Part shown: positions 1 to 7,507 of the stretch, piece after piece
How the letters are laid out: every line of letters begins with the position of its first letter
Position numbering within the stretch: the first letter of the stretch is position 1
NCBI GenBank assembly: GCA_029856625.1
Contig: JAHKLG010000007.1
Coordinates: 1 to 22,838 of the forward strand
DNA: 22,838 bases
Source of the DNA: Candidatus Njordarchaeota archaeon
GTDB taxonomy: Archaea > Asgardarchaeota > Njordarchaeia > Njordarchaeales > Njordarchaeaceae
Reading direction: 5' to 3'
Program-made: the position numbers and the translations under genes
The notes under the pieces: generated by a model
What the model was told of the DNA's origin: nothing
The model's input: only the letters and a program-made list of their open reading frames with translations
The model's database searches: none

Positions 1-1
1 A

Positions 2-115
2 AGGATGACTAGGCCACCAAGGAGTGTTAGAATGGTGACGTATCCTAAGTCAAAAGATGGTGAAAAACTATTAGAAGAAATAGAGTTATTACTAAGTAAG
101 CTACCGAGTGAATAA
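2..115 (+). CDS. 3' end of an unidentified protein (partial)
   Basis: An open frame enters from the left edge and stops with TAA at 113-115. The visible 37 residues begin RMTRPPRSVRMV and end LLSKLPSE. They are basic at first, followed by a likely amphipathic helix (KDGEKLLEEIELLLSKL). An ATG lies at 5-7, but no ribosome binding site can be judged, so I read this as the tail of a longer gene. I do not recognise the family. It ends 15 bases before the likely start of uridine phosphorylase on the same strand, so the two may be co-transcribed. Confidence 0.5.
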   Translation, partial: RMTRPPRSVRMVTYPKSKDGEKLLEEIELLLSKLPSE

Positions 116-130
116 GATTTGGGGTCTACT

Positions 131-979
131 ATGAATAAGGATTCCGCAAGAAGGAAAACAAGGGCTGATAAGCCTGAATGGGAAGGAGGATTACAGTATC
201 ACATAGAGCTAAAACCCGGAGATATCCCTCCTTATATACTTCTACCAGGGGATCCAGCTAGGATAGATATTATTTCAGCAGTATGGGATTCTGCGGAGGA
301 AGTATCTTTTCATAGGCAGTATAGAACAATTAGAGGGAAATATAAAGGAGTAGATATCGCAGCAATGAGCACTGGAATAGGTGGTCCAGCAGTTGAAATA
401 GCTATGATAGAGCTCATTAATATTGGTGTGCACACATTTATTAGGGTCGGAAGTACGGGGGTTATAAGAGCCGATATAAAACCGGGTGATTTAATAATCT
501 CAACAGCGGCGGTTAGATTTGAGGGAGCCTCAAGAGCATATGCTCCTATTGAGTACCCAGCCGTAGCAAGCTTGGATGTTACATTAGCGCTCATCGAGGC
601 AGCCGAATCTCTTGGCTATAGATATCATGTAGGCATAACTGCTAGTACTGATTCATTTTATGTTGGTCAAGAGAGACCAGTTGTGAATAATTATCTCTCT
701 CCATGGAATAAGGGGCTCATACACCTTTTGCAACAGCTTAATGTTTTGAATTTTGAGATGGAGGCTGCTACAATATTTACTCTTGCTAATATCTTCGGGG
801 TAAGAGCCGGAGCAGTATGCGCTGTTTTTGCTAACAGAGTCACCAATGAATTTGTTAAAGCAGGGGAGGAAGAGGCCGCGAGAGTGGCCTCAGAGGCAGT
901 TAAAATTCTTAGGGAGTGGGATGAAGAACGAGAAAAAAAGGGGAAGGGAAGATATTGGTTACCCTTTATGAAGAGTTGA
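131..979 (+). CDS. udp: Uridine phosphorylase (PNP/UDP family)
   Basis: Reversible phosphorolysis of uridine to uracil and ribose-1-phosphate, pyrimidine salvage, cytosolic. The 282-residue protein has the family signatures in order: phosphate-binding LPGDPAR (GDP at 40-42), STGIGGP (about 80-86), RVGSTG (about 105-110), GQER (179-182) and FEMEAA with the ribose-binding E-M-E at 209-211. The Gln and Arg of GQER match the pair that binds uracil in Escherichia coli Udp, which favours uridine over purine nucleosides. I chose ATG 131 because GGGGT at 121-125 stands 5 bases upstream. A TTG at 119 would add four residues but has no binding site. The N-terminal 25 residues are charged and longer than in bacterial Udp. 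GltX follows within 10 bases, so the two probably share a transcript. Confidence 0.9.
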   Translation: MNKDSARRKTRADKPEWEGGLQYHIELKPGDIPPYILLPGDPARIDIISAVWDSAEEVSFHRQYRTIRGKYKGVDIAAMSTGIGGPAVEIAMIELINIGVHTFIRVGSTGVIRADIKPGDLIISTAAVRFEGASRAYAPIEYPAVASLDVTLALIEAAESLGYRYHVGITASTDSFYVGQERPVVNNYLSPWNKGLIHLLQQLNVLNFEMEAATIFTLANIFGVRAGAVCAVFANRVTNEFVKAGEEEAARVASEAVKILREWDEEREKKGKGRYWLPFMKS

Positions 980-989
980 GGTGATATGT

Positions 990-2765
990 GTGGAAAATTT
1001 GAGAGAAATAATCTATAAACACGCATTAATTAATGCAGTGACTCATGACGGAAGAGCGAGCGCTGCTGCTGTTCTTAAGAAGCTTGTTATGGAAGTGAAG
1101 GGCTTTAAAGAGATCCTAAGAAACAAGGATGAGCGCGAAAGAGTGAGGGAAATCATACATGAAATAGTAAGTGAGGTAAACTCTATAAGTATTGAATTAC
1201 AGAAAAAAATTCTTGCAGAAAAATATGGGATAACTTTGGAAATGATTAAGGAGGAAAAGGCTAAGAAGACACGTGAGGGTCTACCGCCCTTACCTGGAGC
1301 GGATAAAGTTAAAAAAGTGATTACGAGATTTGCTCCCGCTCCTTCTGGAGCACTTCACATAGGACAGATCGTGCGTGCTGCATTCATTTCATTCTTATAT
1401 GCAAGAATGTATAATGGTAAGTTCATTTTAAGAATCGAGGATACAGATCCTAGGAGGATTAGAGCTGTATACTACGATTGGATAATTAACGATTTAAAGG
1501 AAGTGGGTATCGAGTGGGATGAGCTTGTATACGAAAGTGATCATTTTGAAATTTACTATGAGTTGACTGAGAAGCTATTTAAAAAAGGAAAAGCCTACGT
1601 ATGTCTATGTTCTAGTGAAGAATTTAGGAAGTATAGGGAACAGAAAACCCCCTGTCCCCATAGAGATTCAATGGATGACCCGATTTATTGGGAGAAAATG
1701 TTGAGTGGTGAATTTAAGGAAGGAGAAGCAGTTGTGAGGCTAAAAACTGATATGTCTCATAAGAATCCCGCTGTCAGGGACCCACCCCTACTAAGAATTA
1801 TAGAGAGCGTTCCTCATCCGAGAACTGGCTACAAATACCGGGTTTATCCCCTTTACAATTACGCATGCGCAATAGAGGATCATCTTTCTGGAGTTACGCA
1901 TGTTATTAGAGGTAAAGAACACGAAACAAACGAAGCCGTGCAGAGAGAAATATACAAAGCTTTTGGGTGGTCACCGCCTATAACTATTCAGTATGGCATG
2001 ATAAAGCTACCAGAAGCGAAAATCCATAAGAGACATATAAGGGCTGCACTGAGAGAAGGCAAAATAACCGGTTGGGATGATGTTACACTACCAACAGTAA
2101 GAGCCCTATTAAGAAGAGGAATACATCCAGAGGCTTTTAAAAGAATGGCTATAGAGCTTAGTGTTGCCAAAAGCGATGCTACTCTTAGTCTTGAGACGCT
2201 CTACTCAATAAATAGGCAAATTCTTTCCTCTATAGCAAAGAGGATATCTTTTGTTGATAATCCGTTCACAATGATCATTAGTGGCGTAATAAAAGATGTT
2301 GTGAAGATTAGTATGCCGTGGATACCAGAGAAGAAAGAAGCAGGGGCTCGCGAATATGTATTGAGGACAGAAGAGAAGAATGGTACTAGAATGCTGAGCG
2401 TATACATTGCCGAGCAAGATATCCCGTTAATTAAGCAAGTGCTTAGAGAGGACAGATTAATTAGGCTAAAAGAATTCGCCAATGTTAAGATTGAGAAAGT
2501 AGATGTTGAGAATAGATTAATTACAGCTGATTTTCATAGTTTTGAAGTAGTTCCAGGAATTCGGAAAATACATTGGGTTCCAGGAGGAGAATTAGCTATT
2601 CAAGCACGTGTTTTAATGCCGGATGGAAGCATAAAGGAGGGATTAGTTGAATTTTTAGCTCAGTCATTGGAGGATGGAGAATACGTACAATTAGAGAGAT
2701 TCGGGTTTGGGAGAGTTGATAGTAACCAAGGGGAGCTGATAATTTTCACTTTTGCTCATCCATAA
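990..2765 (+). CDS. gltX: Glutamyl-tRNA synthetase, archaeal type
   Basis: Class I synthetase charging tRNA with glutamate. The archaeal enzyme is commonly non-discriminating, so it may also make Glu-tRNA(Gln) for the amidotransferase route (known of the family, not shown here). 591 residues, close to the archaeal norm: a helical N-terminal extension of about 100 residues, then the Rossmann catalytic core with FAPAPSGALHIGQ (HIGH equivalent at 123-126). The KMSKS equivalent is the divergent K344-I-H-K-R348. An archaeal/GlnRS-like beta-barrel anticodon-binding region makes up the C-terminus. Start: GAGGTGAT at 978-985 is a perfect ribosome binding site 4 bases before GTG 990. An in-frame GTG at 981 lies inside that site and is therefore unlikely. 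The last 20 bases overlap the convergent ferredoxin gene. Confidence 0.93.
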   Translation: MENLREIIYKHALINAVTHDGRASAAAVLKKLVMEVKGFKEILRNKDERERVREIIHEIVSEVNSISIELQKKILAEKYGITLEMIKEEKAKKTREGLPPLPGADKVKKVITRFAPAPSGALHIGQIVRAAFISFLYARMYNGKFILRIEDTDPRRIRAVYYDWIINDLKEVGIEWDELVYESDHFEIYYELTEKLFKKGKAYVCLCSSEEFRKYREQKTPCPHRDSMDDPIYWEKMLSGEFKEGEAVVRLKTDMSHKNPAVRDPPLLRIIESVPHPRTGYKYRVYPLYNYACAIEDHLSGVTHVIRGKEHETNEAVQREIYKAFGWSPPITIQYGMIKLPEAKIHKRHIRAALREGKITGWDDVTLPTVRALLRRGIHPEAFKRMAIELSVAKSDATLSLETLYSINRQILSSIAKRISFVDNPFTMIISGVIKDVVKISMPWIPEKKEAGAREYVLRTEEKNGTRMLSVYIAEQDIPLIKQVLREDRLIRLKEFANVKIEKVDVENRLITADFHSFEVVPGIRKIHWVPGGELAIQARVLMPDGSIKEGLVEFLAQSLEDGEYVQLERFGFGRVDSNQGELIIFTFAHP

Positions 2766-3021
2766 TTGCTTTTGCATAAAATGTGCCTACAGGGCACAAA
2801 TTATTACAAAGCAAACAGCCAATGCATTTTGAACTATCGATCGAAGGGCGGTAACCCTTCGAGTTCTTAACTACCTTAATCGCGTTAGTTGGGCATACCA
2901 ATTCACATAATTTACATCCTAAGCACAAAAACCATCTAGAGATAGCTCTTATTGCATGTTTTAAGAGACGACGATCTTTTCTTATGATAAGCGTCTGATG
3001 TTTATTTTCAAATTCTTTCAT
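2746..3021 (-). CDS. 2[4Fe-4S] ferredoxin-like protein
   Basis: A 91-residue protein with two complete cluster motifs: C33-x2-C36-x2-C39-x3-C43-P and C66-x2-C69-x2-C72-x3-C76-P, the layout of bacterial-type 2[4Fe-4S] ferredoxins and of ferredoxin-like subunits. A basic N-terminal extension of about 30 residues (IIRKDRRLLKHAIRAISRW) precedes the first cluster and could dock a partner. No signal peptide or membrane segment is visible. It is the last gene of the minus-strand group led by the EF-2 paralogue, 52 bases after the roadblock gene. A T-rich stretch near 3047-3056 could give it its own promoter. The ribosome binding site before ATG 3021 is weak. Its last 20 bases overlap the end of gltX. 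The redox partner is unknown. Confidence 0.8.
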   Translation of the reverse strand: MKEFENKHQTLIIRKDRRLLKHAIRAISRWFLCLGCKLCELVCPTNAIKVVKNSKGYRPSIDSSKCIGCLLCNNLCPVGTFYAKAIMDEQK

Positions 3022-3073
3022 GGTGTTCCACTACATAATCTCTATGCATAAAAAATTGTGTAGGGTTTATCTT

Positions 3074-3532
3074 CTATATTCCAAATGCCATGTTCGCCAA
3101 TTCATCTATCTCATGAACTATCTGATCGAGTAATGTATATATGAACCCTATGGCGGTTCCTTTTCTACCATATAAGAGAAGGACACTATTGGATTTCGCT
3201 AATGGCTGTAGGAGAGCAATTCCTTTGTTGCCTACGATCAAGACTCTCTCTAACATGCCTAGATTGAGTCTTTCCTCTGATATCAATTTCTCGATCTGAG
3301 CAAAGCTATCTAGAATCGTTCCTCCTAAAGCTTCTTCCTCTTCCTCACCACCAGCAGGACCTATGTTTTCCCCAAATGCTTCCTCCTTTGGAACAAATAG
3401 TAATAATAGTCCTTCATTTGTATCTACCAGTAATGCTCCCAGCAGGTTTGGGTCACTATCAATTAGCATCCTAAGCGTATCCTCTAAACGTTTACGAGCT
3501 TTTGCAACATTCTCCATAGAGGCGGATGCCAA
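3074..3532 (-). CDS. Roadblock/LC7-domain protein (MglB-like)
   Basis: A 152-residue protein that reads as one roadblock/LC7 domain. A helix (ENVAKARKRLEDTLRMLI) is followed by the strand pair LLGALLVDTNEGLLLLFVP, a charged glycine/glutamate loop (GPAGGEEEEEALG), a central helix (ILDSFAQIEKLISEE) and the strands LERVLIVGNKGIALLQPL and SVLLLYGRKGTAIGFIY. Such proteins dimerise and regulate or scaffold small GTPases; MglB acts on MglA. This is family assignment from pattern, not proof. Start: GAGGTGA at 3544-3538 is followed after 5 bases by TTG 3532. The in-frame GTG at 3541 sits within the binding site, and ATG 3517 is a third option. It begins 15 bases after the archease stop, so co-translation is likely. 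A second roadblock-like domain occurs in the GTPase fusion at 16119-17255. Confidence 0.75.
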   Translation of the reverse strand: MASASMENVAKARKRLEDTLRMLIDSDPNLLGALLVDTNEGLLLLFVPKEEAFGENIGPAGGEEEEEALGGTILDSFAQIEKLISEERLNLGMLERVLIVGNKGIALLQPLAKSNSVLLLYGRKGTAIGFIYTLLDQIVHEIDELANMAFGI

Positions 3533-3547
3533 AGTATTCACCTCTTG

Positions 3548-3982
3548 CTAGATATCCAGAATTACTCTTACAAATTTTTCGCCATCTTTTTCCCCGATCT
3601 CCATCATGTGATATGACACAGCCTTAACCTCTAAATGGGATGAGTGTTTATCGGGATCGAATGGTTCACCATAAGCCTCGCCAGTAAGCACCCATTCCTC
3701 GTTTTCTTTTTTAATTTCCACCTTAAAATCAGAGAATACGATACCTTCAGCATCAAATAGGAACAACAATTCCTCTAGCCATTTCTTAAGAAGACCGCGT
3801 AAATCTTCATCTCGCACGGATACTTTTTTCGTAATCTTCTTCTCTACTCTCGAAATATCGGTCATAACGTTAAACATTGCTTTAGCAGCATTTGAGAAAG
3901 CCTCATTAAGATCTTTTCCATAAGCTTCAAAGGCTACGTCTGCAGTATGTTCTTCTAAATATCTAAAGGATTTTTCTCCCAT
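3548..3982 (-). CDS. Archease, activator of RNA ligase RtcB
   Basis: A 144-residue protein of normal archease length. It begins with the diagnostic FRYLEEHTADVAFEAYG, in which the HTAD aspartate is a metal ligand. It then has LRGLLKKWLEELLFLFDAEG, and ends with the conserved block KAVSYHMMEIGEKDGEKFVRVILDI, supplying the remaining acidic residues of the metal site. Archease speeds guanylylation and turnover of RtcB, the 3'-phosphate RNA ligase that joins tRNA halves after intron removal. That is relevant here because this window holds an intron-containing initiator tRNA. RtcB itself is not in the window. Start ATG 3982 is preceded by a strong site (GGAGGAGAT, 3997-3989). It lies 22 bases downstream of the EF-2 paralogue on the same strand. 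Confidence 0.93.
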   Translation of the reverse strand: MGEKSFRYLEEHTADVAFEAYGKDLNEAFSNAAKAMFNVMTDISRVEKKITKKVSVRDEDLRGLLKKWLEELLFLFDAEGIVFSDFKVEIKKENEEWVLTGEAYGEPFDPDKHSSHLEVKAVSYHMMEIGEKDGEKFVRVILDI

Positions 3983-4004
3983 TCAAAGATCTCCTCCATA
4001 AGAA

Positions 4005-6002
4005 TTATTCTAAACCTTTTCTCCTTCTAATATCCCGAATTATAGCATCGCGAGCTTTCCCACTTACTTCTAAATAATCATAGAACTTCATCTGTAAATA
4101 AGCTCTTCCATGAGTGATCGACCGGATAGCGCTTGGAAGGCCAAGTGATGTTCTGACGGGGATTATTCCTCGGATTCTTACGAGATTTGCGCCTTTCGAG
4201 TCCATCCTATTTATCTTTCCGCCTCGGCGATTTATCTCCGCTGTGACTGTTCCAACAAATTCCTGAGCAGTAGTTACCTCAAATTCGTAATAGGGTTCGC
4301 ATATAGTGGTTTCCACTGACGATAACGCTTTAGCTAAGCATGTCAGAACGGTATTTATATCAACATTCTTTTTTGCTTGTCTCTTCTGTAATACTTGTAT
4401 TATTGCACCTATCACAGGTTCGCCGACTAGAGGGCCGCTTTTAATAGTATTTATAATAATGCTGCGCAAAGTTTCTGCGTCTTCTCCTGAAAAGCCTTTA
4501 ATAATGATAATATTTCCGTTCTCGGCTTCTCCAATATATCCAGTCAATAAATCTTTTAATGCAATTCCTTCCTCTTTAGCTGGTTTTACCCCGACTAATA
4601 GTCCATTATCCTCTATTATTGTGCCAGAAACGAGTAATTCCTTATATCCGATTAGGGGTTCTGATGCATAGATTTCTACTTTCTGCGAGATTTCTTTAAT
4701 GCATATTTCTAGATGAAGCTCTCCTATGCCTCCAAGCAGTATTTCTCCCGTTTCTTTATTCACTTCTACAGTCACATTAGGATCCTCTATTTCCAGCTTT
4801 CTCAATTCTTGGAGCAATTTTTCAAAATCTTGTGTTCTTTTCGGCTCCACCGCAACGTAAACTACTGGAACCGCAATATATTGGGGAGGTCTAAATCGAC
4901 CTTGTATTAATTTATTAGAAAATGTCTGACCTGGACGGGCATCTATAAAAGCTCCAAATACTCCACCGATCGGCACTTCATTAACAACTTTGCTCTGACT
5001 GCCGAATAGTAAGTGGACATGATCCACCTTCTTTATTTTGCCATCATTTAAACAATAATACTGTCCTCTAGATACTTTGCCATAAAAAACTCGGCCAGTT
5101 GCGAATATTCTCCCCGATATCCATTGCGTCTTACTTATATAAAATATCGTTAAATCTTCTTCTTCCGAGAGACTTATTTCTCCACCTTCCCAGAGGTATC
5201 TTAATCTATACTTCTGGGCTATCAGGGGTGGAGGAACTTTATCATATACGATCTTAGCTATTAATCTACCGAGAGGTAAAAGTTCTGGTAGGTAATCTGG
5301 CTTAGATTTGTAAAGCTTAAGAAAATGATCAAATTTCAAACCCATCTTTAGCATCTGAGAAGCTGTGAAACCCCATCTTTTCAGAGCAGATCCGAAGAAA
5401 ACCGTTTCTTTGTCTGGTGACACTTTCCAAGACTTTTTTTGATAATCCTGTCCATAAGCTTCAATTAGTTCATTAAAGCCTAAGATGATATCCATCAATC
5501 TATGTTGTATCTGAAAAGGACTCATTGAGAGCTCATCAATCAATCTATCAAGCTTATTAATGAATAGTATTGGACGAACGTGTTCCTCTAAAGCTAGTTT
5601 TAAGTAGGCCTCTGTTTGCGCCATAATTCCTTCTACAGCATCAACAACTATGATAACACCGTCCATTAATCTTAAGGCTCTGCTAACTTTTCCCGAGAAG
5701 TCTACGTGGCCAGGGGTATCTATTAAGTTTAGGATATATTCATTATTATCCTCTAAGGGCACTATAACAGTTATAGCAGCTGCTTTTATCGTTATTCCTC
5801 TTCTCTGTTCTTCATCCAAGAAATCCAAATAAAGCACTTGGCCTGCGAGATCTTTGGCTATAATTCCGCAGTAAGCTAAAATATTATCAACAGTTGTGGT
5901 TTTTCCGTGATCCACATGGCCTGCAAATCCAGCATTCCTGATTTTTCCTGGGTCTCTTAGTAACCACTGGAGCTTGTTTAGGTCGATTCTCAAAAAATTC
6001 AC
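4005..6002 (-). CDS. EF-2 paralogue lacking the diphthamide motif
   Basis: Translation GTPase of the EF-2/EF-G family, 665 residues against roughly 730 for canonical archaeal EF-2. The G domain is complete: G1 AGHVDHGKTT (27-36), G2 RRGITI (67-72), G3 DTPGHVD (95-101), G4 NKLD (149-152), G5 SAL (205-207). Domain II (ATGRVFYG, 301-308), domain III (GGIGELHLEI, 424-433) and domain V with the terminal RRRKGL are recognisable. Domain IV is shortened and altered. The segment aligned to the canonical HRGPAQ loop reads KKNVDINTVLT (544-554) and has no histidine, and the conserved SPNKHNR motif is absent too. It therefore cannot carry diphthamide at the usual site. This matches the second EF-2 described in dph-lacking archaea. 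Start: GTG 6002, or more likely TTG 5993 placed 5 bases after AGGTGA. It leads the group archease, roadblock protein, ferredoxin. Confidence 0.9.
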   Translation of the reverse strand: MNFLRIDLNKLQWLLRDPGKIRNAGFAGHVDHGKTTTVDNILAYCGIIAKDLAGQVLYLDFLDEEQRRGITIKAAAITVIVPLEDNNEYILNLIDTPGHVDFSGKVSRALRLMDGVIIVVDAVEGIMAQTEAYLKLALEEHVRPILFINKLDRLIDELSMSPFQIQHRLMDIILGFNELIEAYGQDYQKKSWKVSPDKETVFFGSALKRWGFTASQMLKMGLKFDHFLKLYKSKPDYLPELLPLGRLIAKIVYDKVPPPLIAQKYRLRYLWEGGEISLSEEEDLTIFYISKTQWISGRIFATGRVFYGKVSRGQYYCLNDGKIKKVDHVHLLFGSQSKVVNEVPIGGVFGAFIDARPGQTFSNKLIQGRFRPPQYIAVPVVYVAVEPKRTQDFEKLLQELRKLEIEDPNVTVEVNKETGEILLGGIGELHLEICIKEISQKVEIYASEPLIGYKELLVSGTIIEDNGLLVGVKPAKEEGIALKDLLTGYIGEAENGNIIIIKGFSGEDAETLRSIIINTIKSGPLVGEPVIGAIIQVLQKRQAKKNVDINTVLTCLAKALSSVETTICEPYYEFEVTTAQEFVGTVTAEINRRGGKINRMDSKGANLVRIRGIIPVRTSLGLPSAIRSITHGRAYLQMKFYDYLEVSGKARDAIIRDIRRRKGLE

Positions 6003-6088
6003 CTATAAGGTGAGCTTCTCCTGTAATAAGTGACTCTTAGTAATATTGTTGGTAAAATTTTTGTTCAAGGGGCGTTTTTTCATGCGAA

Positions 6089-6101
6089 TACTTTTTAAAG
6101 A
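6089..6101 (-). promoter_or_regulatory. Possible TATA element for the EF-2 paralogue
   Basis: The minus strand reads CTTTAAAAAGTA here. A start of transcription about 25 bases on would leave a leader of about 70 bases before the coding region at 6002. AT-rich DNA offers other candidates, so support is modest. Confidence 0.25.
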
Positions 6102-6113
6102 ATGTTTTGGGAA

Positions 6114-6164
6114 TCAGAATCCAGGGGATTCAATCATTCGATCATACCTGGCTGTATTCATCAT
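6114..6164 (-). ncRNA. Candidate C/D-box guide sRNA
   Basis: The minus strand shows the order of an archaeal C/D sRNA in 51 nt. C box ATGATGA (6164-6158, perfect), a 12-nt guide ATACAGCCAGGT, D' position ATGA (6145-6142, one change from CTGA), a 4-nt spacer, C' position ATGATTG (6137-6131, degenerate), a 13-nt guide AATCCCCTGGATT, and D box CTGA (6117-6114, perfect). Guide lengths and the short D'-C' spacer are those of the family, and degenerate internal boxes are common. A TATA-like CTTAAAATT (6200-6191) sits where transcription would begin about 5-10 bases before the C box. By the D+5 rule the target nucleotides would be C in AATCC and G in ACCTG. The RNA target is not identified here. Confidence 0.5.
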
Positions 6165-6190
6165 CTTCCTTAAATTTCACACATGAAAAT

Positions 6191-6200
6191 AATTTTAAGT
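6191..6200 (-). promoter_or_regulatory. TATA-like element for the C/D-box RNA
   Basis: ACTTAAAATT on the minus strand, centred about 30 bases before the C box at 6164. This is the expected distance for a short RNA whose transcript begins just upstream of the C box. Confidence 0.3.
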
Positions 6201-6270
6201 TATTAATGGTTTACAGGAATTACGAGTTCTTTAAATTCATAATTATTAATCAGTCATCACTAAGGTCATC

Positions 6271-6290
6271 TTAAATATAAAAATATATAA
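6271..6290 (+). promoter_or_regulatory. TATA region of the membrane protein gene
   Basis: A run of A and T (TTAAATATAAAAATATATAA) lies directly before AGGT (6291-6294) and the ATG at 6299. A TATA box at its left end would give a nearly leaderless transcript. The exact element cannot be fixed because the whole stretch is AT. Confidence 0.35.
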
Positions 6291-6298
6291 AGGTAACG

Positions 6299-7507
6299 AT
6301 GATGGGAAAAATAAGAAATGTAATCAATTATTTTCTAATATTCTTTTGCGTCTATATAGCTAGTTTATTCATCCTAGGGATAGTTTTTGTTTCATTATTA
6401 GCCATATCCTTGAATAAAGTTACCTCGGAGGATTCTTCCACATATTATAGGCATCTTTATTTAATTCTAATAGGAGCCGTAGCCTCGGTCTTAGCGTTTG
6501 CGACGATTATAGTTTCGAGATCTGTTATTTTTCTTTCCCCTGTTTCTCTAGCTATAAAGTCAGCCTCCTTCCCAAGGTTACTATACTTAGGTATCGTTCT
6601 TGTGTTCTCTAACATAATCATGTTCCCTATATTGACTAATTGGACACTTTCTTTTAGAAATAGACGGATAAAAAGCCTCATAATCCTTATTCTGGTAATG
6701 CTATCTATCAGCATTATCTTTATTCATGGTTCTTCTCGGACACATGAACTGGAGACTAATTTAATCGATGAGGCGCATTGGATAATAGATGCCGCATATG
6801 ATCATTATGAATATATCACTCCAAGAAGCTTATGGATGTGGGGGGTATATGGGCATAAGATCTTTTCGCTACGACACAGCATTCTTCAATATGTTATCGC
6901 GGATATATATGCATTTTTTGTTGTAGGCGTTTTTAGTGAAAAGAATTATAGTGTGATAGTTGTTGGAACTGGAGTTTTTCTAGCGAATTATATCACAGAG
7001 ACAGGAGTATATCTTGTCAAAAAAATTGATATCTCAATCCAATATGATGTGGACTACAATGTATCACCAGTGAAAAAATTTGTGGCTCGCTTTATATCTT
7101 TTCTCGGTGCGAGTATATCTAGAGCCGTTGCGGTATATCTCTTATTTAATACATCAAACATTAATAGTATCAAGATTTCCTGGAGAACTAATTGGATAAT
7201 TAATTCTGTTACCCTATGTGATGGCCTAGAAGTCGGCTTTCTAAAGGATTACCCAGTGGTACAAATGGTAAATATGACGAGTCAATGGCGTCACGGTATT
7301 TATAGTGGTTCTCTCACTAGTTATTACTGCAACTATCGCAGACTTCAGATTTTTGGACTTTATACCCTAATGATATTTGATCCCCTAACATCCCTTCTAT
7401 TTTACAAATATGAGCTCATGCTGGCCAGCGTGGCTTTGATCGCTCTTAGTTACACTCTAAAATGGCTCAGAGATGTGCGAGGTAGAAAAAGCACCGCAAG
7501 CATCTAA
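6299..7507 (+). CDS. Multi-pass membrane protein of unknown family
   Basis: A 402-residue protein that I do not recognise. Hydrophobic segments at about 11-37, 53-72, 94-112 and 126-143 look like four membrane helices. A polar region of about 55 residues follows (HELETNLIDEAHWIIDAAYDHY onward, rich in His, Trp and Tyr). Further hydrophobic stretches lie at about 198-212, 218-240, 262-283 and 373-388. The C-terminus is basic (KWLRDVRGRKSTASI) and probably cytoplasmic. ATG 6299 and ATG 6302 are adjacent; AGGT at 6291 fits the second slightly better. The gene stands alone between two gaps of about 300 and 377 bases and is not in an operon. It is richer in T than its purine-rich neighbours, as expected for membrane proteins. 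Lineage-specific or transferred origin is possible but not shown. Confidence 0.6.
   Translation: MMGKIRNVINYFLIFFCVYIASLFILGIVFVSLLAISLNKVTSEDSSTYYRHLYLILIGAVASVLAFATIIVSRSVIFLSPVSLAIKSASFPRLLYLGIVLVFSNIIMFPILTNWTLSFRNRRIKSLIILILVMLSISIIFIHGSSRTHELETNLIDEAHWIIDAAYDHYEYITPRSLWMWGVYGHKIFSLRHSILQYVIADIYAFFVVGVFSEKNYSVIVVGTGVFLANYITETGVYLVKKIDISIQYDVDYNVSPVKKFVARFISFLGASISRAVAVYLLFNTSNINSIKISWRTNWIINSVTLCDGLEVGFLKDYPVVQMVNMTSQWRHGIYSGSLTSYYCNYRRLQIFGLYTLMIFDPLTSLLFYKYELMLASVALIALSYTLKWLRDVRGRKSTASI

Noticed and set aside
6225..6270. C-box-like GTGATGA next to CTGA on the minus strand (near 6254)
   Set aside because: The two boxes abut with no guide between them, so this cannot be a C/D guide RNA.
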